Below the pieces are notes generated by a model, which saw only the letters and a list, made by a program, of their open reading frames with translations, had not been told where the DNA came from and did no database searches. The position numbers and the translations under genes are program-made. A stretch of DNA of 64,000 bases. It comes from UKL13-3 sp044353855 (GTDB taxonomy: Bacteria > Bacteroidota > Bacteroidia > UKL13-3). Below are positions 58,544 through 64,000 of this stretch, in pieces. The stretch is from assembly GCA_044353855.1 (NCBI GenBank), contig JBILBF010000003.1, positions 248,001 through 312,000 on the forward strand, given 5' to 3'. How positions within the stretch are numbered: position 1 is the first letter of the stretch; each line of letters starts with the position of its first letter.

Positions 58544-59206
58544 ATGACTCAATACCCTTTCATCAATATACATACCCATAAAAAACCAAACGGTCTGAAT
58601 GAAACAATCATTCGCAATGCTTTTTTGCACCGAACGACCAAACAATTAACCAATATACCTTATGGCATTTCCATTGGGCTTCATCCATGGTATTTGAACT
58701 CGTTAACTATAAATGAGTGTGCCGATTTATTATCAGATTTAGCATCAGCCAACAATGTTGTTGCAGTGGGGGAAATCGGTATCGACAGATCCATTGACAT
58801 TCCCATTGGTACCCAACTGAATTATTTTGAAGTTCAATGGAATATTGCAAGGGCACTGCAAAAACCATTGATTATTCATGCAGTAAAAAGTTATAGTGAT
58901 TTAATTCCTTATGTAAAAAAAACAAAAATTCCATTCATCTTACATCAGTTTTCGGGTAATCAACAACAAGCAAACGAACTCCTTAAACAAAATGCTTATC
59001 TCAGTTTTGGAAAAAACTTGTTTAACGAAAAATCTGCTCTTACATTTAAGTATGCTCCAATTGAAACTATTTTTCTAGAAACAGATAATGATCCTCATCT
59101 AACTATTAAAGATATCTATTTAAAGGCAGCCGAACTAAAAGAGTTGGAAATGGATGAACTAAAATCAATTGTGTTTCATAATTTTGCCCGTGTATTTGGA
59201 GGTTAA
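58544..59206 (+). CDS. TatD-family metal-dependent hydrolase
   Basis: 220 residues. TatD-type TIM-barrel metal site: HTH at residues 10-12, Glu 77 in AVGEIGID, His 112 in LIIHAVKSY, His 134 in ILHQFSGNQ and an Asp in FLETDND. TatD proteins are 3'-5' exonucleases or DNA/RNA repair hydrolases; the short length (usual about 260) and the divergent GEIGID motif mark a reduced TatD-like member. It overlaps nothing but is close to tcdA (43 bases). Confidence 0.85.
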   Translation: MTQYPFINIHTHKKPNGLNETIIRNAFLHRTTKQLTNIPYGISIGLHPWYLNSLTINECADLLSDLASANNVVAVGEIGIDRSIDIPIGTQLNYFEVQWNIARALQKPLIIHAVKSYSDLIPYVKKTKIPFILHQFSGNQQQANELLKQNAYLSFGKNLFNEKSALTFKYAPIETIFLETDNDPHLTIKDIYLKAAELKELEMDELKSIVFHNFARVFGG

Positions 59207-59249
59207 AAGAATAGCACCCAAAGTTAAACCTCAAACAACAATTGTAAAC

Positions 59250-59978
59250 ATGAAAGAAATAAAACCTTGGATGGATCGCACCAAATTATTATTGGGCGAG
59301 GATAAATTAAGCAAACTTATAAACTCCAATGTTTTGGTAGTTGGACTTGGTGGCGTAGGTGGAATTGCTGCCGAGATGATTGCCCGCGCTGGGGTTGGAA
59401 AAATGACTATTGTAGACGCTGATACCGTTGACCCTACAAATAGAAACAGACAAATTCCTGCTTTAAAAAGTACTGAAGGTATCTTAAAAACAGACGTTTT
59501 AAAAGAGCGCTTGTTGGATATAAATCCTGATTTAGAATTAACCGTAGTTCCTGAATATTTTAGAGATGAACTCACCCATAAAATTTTAGACGAAGGCAAT
59601 TTTGATTATGCACTAGATTGTATTGATACCCTGAGCCCAAAAGTGTTTTTTATTAAAGCATGTATAGATAGAAAGATACCGCTGGTAAGCAGTATGGGTG
59701 CAGGTTCGAAGGTTGACCCTACACAAGTAAAAGTAGCAGATATTGCCAATACATACAACTGTAAATTAGCAAAATACACACGTAAGTATTTGTACAAATT
59801 TGGTATTTACAAGGGAGTAACTGTTGTATTTAGTGCTGAACAAGCAGGTTTGGATGCAAATATTATATTAGTTGGGGCTAGAAATAAAAAATCAGCACCC
59901 GGCACTATAAGCTATATGCCCGCAGTATTCGGATGTACAGTAGCAAGTGTTGCAATTCGTGGGTTGTATGCTAGGTAA
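59250..59978 (+). CDS. tcdA: tRNA threonylcarbamoyladenosine dehydratase TcdA
   Basis: 242 residues from ATG 59250. An E1-like ThiF/MoeB fold: ATP-binding GLGGVGGIAAEMIARAGVG (residues 32-38 glycine motif), DADTVDPTNRNRQIPAL, and the conserved ALDCIDTLSPKVFFIKACID, SSMGAGSKVDPT. TcdA cyclises t6A37 in tRNA to ct6A using ATP. The shorter N terminus (MKEIKPWMDRTKLLLGEDKL) matches the family; the frame extends upstream into the TatD gene without support. Confidence 0.9.
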   Translation: MKEIKPWMDRTKLLLGEDKLSKLINSNVLVVGLGGVGGIAAEMIARAGVGKMTIVDADTVDPTNRNRQIPALKSTEGILKTDVLKERLLDINPDLELTVVPEYFRDELTHKILDEGNFDYALDCIDTLSPKVFFIKACIDRKIPLVSSMGAGSKVDPTQVKVADIANTYNCKLAKYTRKYLYKFGIYKGVTVVFSAEQAGLDANIILVGARNKKSAPGTISYMPAVFGCTVASVAIRGLYAR

Positions 59979-60127
59979 ACTTAAAGCGTTCAATACTATT
60001 TTCTTGTTTACAAACACACCGTTTTTAACAAAGAGTAATCTGTAAAACAAAAACCTGAAAATTAACAACAATAATACAAGGCAATTTCCCATATTTGCGC
60101 CTCTTTAAAAATTTATAAAAAACGTAT

Positions 60128-61357
60128 ATGACAAAAATTAAAGTAGCCAACCCCGTTGTTGAACTGGATGGTGATGAAATGACCCGAATTATTTGGAAAT
60201 TTATTAAAGATAAATTGATACTTCCCTATTTGGATTTAGATATTAAATATTACGATTTGGGGATGGAAAGCCGCGATGCTACTAACGATCAAATTACAAT
60301 TGATTCGGCTGAGGCTATCAAAAAATACAATGTAGGAATTAAGTGCGCCACTATCACACCTGATGAAGCTCGTGTAGAAGAGTTTAAGTTAAAACAAATG
60401 TGGAAGTCGCCAAATGGAACCATTCGTAATATTTTGGATGGAACTGTTTTTCGCGAACCAATTGTGTGCAGCAATGTACCTCGTTTGGTTCCAAATTGGA
60501 CTGCTCCAATTTGCATTGGCCGTCATGCTTTTGGCGATCAATACCGCGCTACCGATTTCGTTACAAAAGGCAAAGGTAAACTAACCATTAAGTTTGAAGG
60601 CGAAGACGGACAAGTAATAGAGCACGAAGTATACAACTTTAAAGGTGATGGCGTTGCTTTGGCAATGTACAACACAGATGAAAGTATCCGTGGATTTGCT
60701 CATTCATGCTTTAACACAGCATTGCAAAAAAAATGGCCTTTATACCTTTCAACTAAAAATACCATCCTAAAAAAATACGATGGTCGTTTCAAAGATATTT
60801 TCGAGGAAATATACCAATCAGACTATAAAGCTAAATACGCAGCAGCAGGTATTACATATGAACACCGTTTAATTGATGACATGGTTGCTAGTGCATTAAA
60901 ATGGAATGGAAACTTTGTATGGGCTTGTAAAAATTATGATGGCGATGTGCAAAGTGACACAGTAGCTCAAGGTTTTGGCTCATTGGGATTAATGACCTCA
61001 ACATTGGTTACTCCTGATGGAAAAACAATGGAAGCAGAAGCAGCACACGGAACAGTTACACGTCACTACCGCGATCATCAAGCTGGTAAACCAACATCAA
61101 CCAACCCCATTGCTAGTATTTTTGCCTGGACACGCGGATTGGAATTCCGTGGAAAATTAGATGGCAACCAAGAGTTGATTAACTTTTGCCAAGCTTTAGA
61201 AACTGTTTGTGTAGAAGTAGTAGAAAGTGGCAAAATGACTAAAGATTTAGCTGTTTGTATTCACGGAAACAAAGTAGAACATGGCAAACATTATTTATAC
61301 ACCGAAGAGTTTTTAGATGCATTGGATGCAGGGTTGAAAGCTAAGTTGGGTAAATAG
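60128..61357 (+). CDS. icd: Isocitrate dehydrogenase, NADP-dependent (dimeric, eukaryal-type)
   Basis: 409 residues, catalysing isocitrate to 2-oxoglutarate in the TCA cycle. Features: VVELDGDEMTRIIWKFIKDK, substrate-binding KSPNGTIRNILDGTVFREPI, IGRHAFGDQYRATDF, and the NADP site region with EAAHGTVTRHYRDHQAGK and TSTNPIASIFAWTRGL. It is the roughly 410-residue homodimeric form found in eukaryotes and many Bacteroidota rather than the E. coli type. A strong terminator follows. CATATTTG, one base off the -7 consensus, lies upstream. Confidence 0.95.
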   Translation: MTKIKVANPVVELDGDEMTRIIWKFIKDKLILPYLDLDIKYYDLGMESRDATNDQITIDSAEAIKKYNVGIKCATITPDEARVEEFKLKQMWKSPNGTIRNILDGTVFREPIVCSNVPRLVPNWTAPICIGRHAFGDQYRATDFVTKGKGKLTIKFEGEDGQVIEHEVYNFKGDGVALAMYNTDESIRGFAHSCFNTALQKKWPLYLSTKNTILKKYDGRFKDIFEEIYQSDYKAKYAAAGITYEHRLIDDMVASALKWNGNFVWACKNYDGDVQSDTVAQGFGSLGLMTSTLVTPDGKTMEAEAAHGTVTRHYRDHQAGKPTSTNPIASIFAWTRGLEFRGKLDGNQELINFCQALETVCVEVVESGKMTKDLAVCIHGNKVEHGKHYLYTEEFLDALDAGLKAKLGK

Positions 61358-61418
61358 TTGATAAGGTATTTGAGTAGTTAAGTTGATTAAGTTCAGCTGA
61401 TACTTTTTTAAATATTCT

Positions 61419-61456
61419 AAAGCCTTCTTGTTGGGAAACAGGAAGGCTTTTTGTTT
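61419..61456 (+). terminator. Rho-independent terminator after icd
   Basis: AAAGCCTTC (61419-61427) with GAAGGCTTT (61442-61450), inner TGTT/AACA pairing and GGGA loop, followed by a T-rich run. It is 62 bases past the icd stop. Confidence 0.88.
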
Positions 61457-61525
61457 TACTGAAAAATAAAATTATGGCCGCTAATTAGGCTGATTCATAT
61501 GATAATTTTTGCGTAATTTTATACT

Positions 61526-62803
61526 TTACACAAACTCATACCCAATATCTTTCCGATAATATTTACCCTGGTATTGTATTTTTTCAGCATTGATAAATGA
61601 TTGGCTAACTGCTTCTTTTATGGTATCGCCAAATGAGGTAATAGCCAACACACGCCCACCGTTGGTTACAATTTCGCCCTTATCGTTTTGTTTTGTTCCT
61701 GCGTGAAACAATAATGAGTTTTCAGTTTGATTAAACCCTGTCATCACTCTACCTTTTGGATATTCTCCAGGGTAACCTTCACTCACCAACATAACGGTAA
61801 CGGCAGTTTTAGGGGAAATTTTTAACTGATACTCATTCAATTTTCCTGTTGCAGCAGCCAACATCAATTCTGCAAAATCACTTTCAATGCGTGGCAATAC
61901 AACTTCGGTTTCAGGGTCACCCATCCGGCAATTGTATTCTATTACTTGTGGATTGCCATTATCATTCATCAACCCAATAAACAAAAAGCCAACGTAATGA
62001 ATACCTTCTGTTTTTAATCCTTCAATAGTTGGTTTGATAATACGCTCTTCCACTTTTTGTAAAAAAGCATCATCGGCAAATGGAACCGGAGATACAGCTC
62101 CCATACCACCTGTGTTTAATCCCACATCACCTTCGCCTATGCGTTTGTAATCTTTTGCACTGGGTAATACTTTATAATTTGTTCCATCTGTTAATACAAA
62201 AACTGATAGTTCAATTCCTTTTAAAAATTCTTCAACAACAACTTTGCTACTAGCTGCTCCAAACTTTTGTTCGGTAATCATTGATTCTAATTCTTTCACT
62301 GCAGCTTCGTTGTTTTCACAAATCAAAACACCTTTTCCGGCAGCCAAACCATCTGCTTTTAACACAACAGGCAACGAATGCTGTTTAACATACTCCACTC
62401 CTGCCTGAAGATTTTCGGAAGTAAATGTTTCGTAAGCAGCCGTTGGAATATGATATTTTTTCATGAAGGCTTTGCTAAAATCTTTGCTCCCTTCCAGTTG
62501 AGCTCCAGTTTTATCCGGACCCACAAATGGTATATTTTTTAGCGCGTTATCAGCATCAAAATAATTGCGCATTCCTTTTACCAAAGGCTCTTCGGGGCCA
62601 ATAATAATAAGTGTAATATTTTGATTTATACAAAATTTTCCAACGCTGGCAAAATCCGATGGGTCAAGCTGAACATTGGTGGCAAGCTCAGCTGTACCAG
62701 CATTTCCCGGCATCACAAACAATTTACTGCATAAAGTACTTTGTGTAAGTTTATAAGAGAAGGCGTGTTCGCGTCCACCAGAGCCCACTAAAAGAATATT
62801 CAT
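61526..62803 (-). CDS. purD: Phosphoribosylamine-glycine ligase
   Basis: 425 residues. PurD joins phosphoribosylamine and glycine with ATP in purine synthesis. N-terminal PreATP domain MNILLVGSGGREHAFSYKL, GNAGTAELA, then ATP-grasp with PVVLKADGLAAGKGVLICEN, EEFLKGIELSVFVLTDG, the GLNTGGMGAVSPVPF loop and EYNCRMGDPETEVVLPRIES; C-terminal domain with YPKGRVMTGFNQTENSLLFH. Length is normal. A perfect -7 element lies 20 bases upstream on the minus strand. Divergent from the rRNA methyltransferase gene. Confidence 0.96.
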   Translation of the reverse strand: MNILLVGSGGREHAFSYKLTQSTLCSKLFVMPGNAGTAELATNVQLDPSDFASVGKFCINQNITLIIIGPEEPLVKGMRNYFDADNALKNIPFVGPDKTGAQLEGSKDFSKAFMKKYHIPTAAYETFTSENLQAGVEYVKQHSLPVVLKADGLAAGKGVLICENNEAAVKELESMITEQKFGAASSKVVVEEFLKGIELSVFVLTDGTNYKVLPSAKDYKRIGEGDVGLNTGGMGAVSPVPFADDAFLQKVEERIIKPTIEGLKTEGIHYVGFLFIGLMNDNGNPQVIEYNCRMGDPETEVVLPRIESDFAELMLAAATGKLNEYQLKISPKTAVTVMLVSEGYPGEYPKGRVMTGFNQTENSLLFHAGTKQNDKGEIVTNGGRVLAITSFGDTIKEAVSQSFINAEKIQYQGKYYRKDIGYEFV

Positions 62804-62822
62804 ATATTGCGTATTGAGGAGA

Positions 62823-62830
62823 CAAATATA
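62823..62830 (-). promoter_or_regulatory. -7 promoter element of purD
   Basis: TATATTTG on the minus strand, a perfect TAnnTTTG, 19 bases upstream of the purD ATG. Confidence 0.5.
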
Positions 62831-62935
62831 CTAACTGCCCGTAAGTTATTACTTACTGTTTGATAAATTATAGCTTATTACAACTGTTGGATATCAATCC
62901 ATAAACTCATTATCAAATCTGCACAATATTTACGT

Positions 62936-62943
62936 TACCTTTG
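62936..62943 (+). promoter_or_regulatory. -7 promoter element of the RlmL/K-like gene
   Basis: TACCTTTG, a perfect TAnnTTTG, eight bases before ATG 62952, so the leader would be at most a few bases. Confidence 0.5.
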
Positions 62944-62951
62944 TAGCTATT

Positions 62952-64000
62952 ATGAATTTAGAAAGCACATTTAACATTGTAGCCAAAACCCAACAAGGCC
63001 TTGAGCCTTTATTAGCTGCTGAATTGGAAGCACTGGGCGCTACCAATATTGAGCAACACAAACGAGCGGTAAGTTTTGATGGCGATAAAGCCCTTTTGTA
63101 TAAAGCCAACTTATGCCTACGCACTGCCTTGCGCATTATTGTTCCCATACACAAATTTGAAGCTGTAAACGAACAAGAATTATACAATGGGGTACAAGAA
63201 GTAAACTGGGAAAAATACATGGATGTAAACGGAACACTTGCTGTAGAAGCTAGTACCAATTCCGATTTATTTAACCATACCCAATATGTTTCACTCAAAA
63301 CAAAAGATGCTATTGTGGATCAGTTTAGGGATAAATACAGTGTGAGACCAAACGTAGACATAAACCAACCCGACTTGAGGTTAAACCTGCATATTTTCCA
63401 GCATCAATGCACGCTTTCACTTGATAGTTCGGGCGAATCATTGCACCGAAGAGGGTATCGAGCAGAAGGAAACCTAGCTCCGTTAAATGAAGTAACTGCA
63501 GCAGCATTGATCATTCACAGTGGTTGGAATGGTGAAGGTATATTTATGGATTGTATGTGTGGCAGTGGAACTATTTTGATTGAAGCAGCTATGATAGCCA
63601 AAAATATCCCACCCAATTTTATGCGCAAACGTTTTGCATTTGAAGGTTGGCTAGATTTTGATGCTGTACTTTGGCAAAAAATAAAAGACGAAGCCATGGC
63701 CAATATCCACGAAAGCAAAGCAACCATTATTGGTAATGATGCTGTATTTAAAGTGGTAGAAATAGCCCGCAACAATGCACGGATTGCTGGTTTAGAAAAC
63801 GATATACATTTAACCAATATGAGACTTGAAGAACAAACACCTCCCGAACCTATAAATGGTGGTATTGTCATTATGAACCCACCCTATGGTGAGCGAATAG
63901 ATATTGGTGAAGCTGCCGACTTTTATAAAATGATGGGCGATGCCTTTAAAAAACAGTTTTCTGGATATGATGTATGGTTATTATCATCCAACAGAGAAGC
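62952..64000 (+). CDS. THUMP-domain class I RNA methyltransferase, RlmL/RlmK-like (5' part)
   Basis: The first 349 residues are present; the gene runs off the right edge. An N-terminal THUMP domain (FNIVAKTQQGLEPLLAAELE, ending about residue 160) is followed by the Rossmann methyltransferase with motif I DCMCGSGTILIEAAM and the catalytic motif IV NPPYGER. HRRGYRAEGNLAPLNEVTAA is the family signature between them. RlmL methylates G2445 of 23S rRNA at N2; E. coli RlmKL also carries a second methyltransferase half (m7G2069), which could not be seen here. Divergent from purD. Confidence 0.88.
   Translation, partial: MNLESTFNIVAKTQQGLEPLLAAELEALGATNIEQHKRAVSFDGDKALLYKANLCLRTALRIIVPIHKFEAVNEQELYNGVQEVNWEKYMDVNGTLAVEASTNSDLFNHTQYVSLKTKDAIVDQFRDKYSVRPNVDINQPDLRLNLHIFQHQCTLSLDSSGESLHRRGYRAEGNLAPLNEVTAAALIIHSGWNGEGIFMDCMCGSGTILIEAAMIAKNIPPNFMRKRFAFEGWLDFDAVLWQKIKDEAMANIHESKATIIGNDAVFKVVEIARNNARIAGLENDIHLTNMRLEEQTPPEPINGGIVIMNPPYGERIDIGEAADFYKMMGDAFKKQFSGYDVWLLSSNRE

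Noticed and set aside
1..64000. tRNA or rRNA genes
   Set aside because: No T-loop/CCA pattern or rRNA-like stretch was recognised on either strand; a tRNAscan-type search would be the decisive test.

Overview
The window is chromosomal DNA of an AT-rich (roughly 35% G+C by eye) Bacteroidota member, probably from a Chitinophagales/Sphingobacteriales-like lineage. The evidence is: TAnnTTTG-type -7 promoter elements and very little Shine-Dalgarno sequence; type IX secretion (T9SS) C-terminal sorting domains; a Bacteroidota-style LptD; a fused ornithine-lipid synthase (OlsF type); a short ProS; and lineage-restricted hypothetical proteins. No tRNA, rRNA, CRISPR array, transposase or prophage gene was seen. 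Assignment below phylum is inference.

Layout. 1-5.1 kb (minus): a cut ABC-F ATPase, a VF530-like protein, a LOG-family protein, and two tyrosine-degradation enzymes (HPPD, homogentisate dioxygenase) around a membrane J-domain protein. 5.3-9.9 kb (plus): a TPR lipoprotein, then thrS-infC-rpmI-rplT, with a TTG start for infC and a structured rpmI-rplT spacer. 10.0-17.0 kb: a 6.9-kb block bounded by two 68-bp direct repeats, each containing the rho-independent terminator found after rplT. The block encodes an extracytoplasmic redox/metal module: a Cys-rich membrane protein, a T9SS beta-propeller, a CDACGCS beta-barrel, a His-rich lipoprotein, two mono-haem cytochrome c lipoproteins, two helical exported proteins and two SCO1-type copper chaperones. 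dprA follows the second repeat. 18-28 kb: alkaline phosphatase, small unknowns, a flavin reductase-like protein, a HAD protein with tyrS, gcvT, a SmpA-like protein with comB, and an MsbA-type ABC exporter. 27.7-34 kb is envelope-rich: a saccharopine/alanine dehydrogenase-like protein, LptD, a peptidoglycan amidase and an MCE/MlaD protein. 34-42 kb: proS, a patatin, two LPP20-like lipoproteins, OlsF and a DUF58 protein. 42-49 kb: a solitary type IIG restriction-modification enzyme, rlmH, a ParE/RelE toxin-antitoxin pair and clpC. 49-54 kb: two large secreted proteins with C-terminal sorting domains. 54.5-64 kb: dnaB, etfB-etfA, TatD-like hydrolase, tcdA, icd, purD and the start of an RlmL/K-type rRNA methyltransferase.

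The most unusual observations are: the repeat-bounded redox block with a truncated ORF at its right junction; the rpmI-rplT leader; start codons lying a few bases after -7 elements, suggesting leaderless mRNAs (including the antitoxin's); the toxin-antitoxin pair running into rlmH; a 227-nt stretch without a single C upstream of clpC that carries thrombin-aptamer-like G-quadruplex motifs in three 50-nt units; and dispersed intergenic tracts of about 8-bp period.
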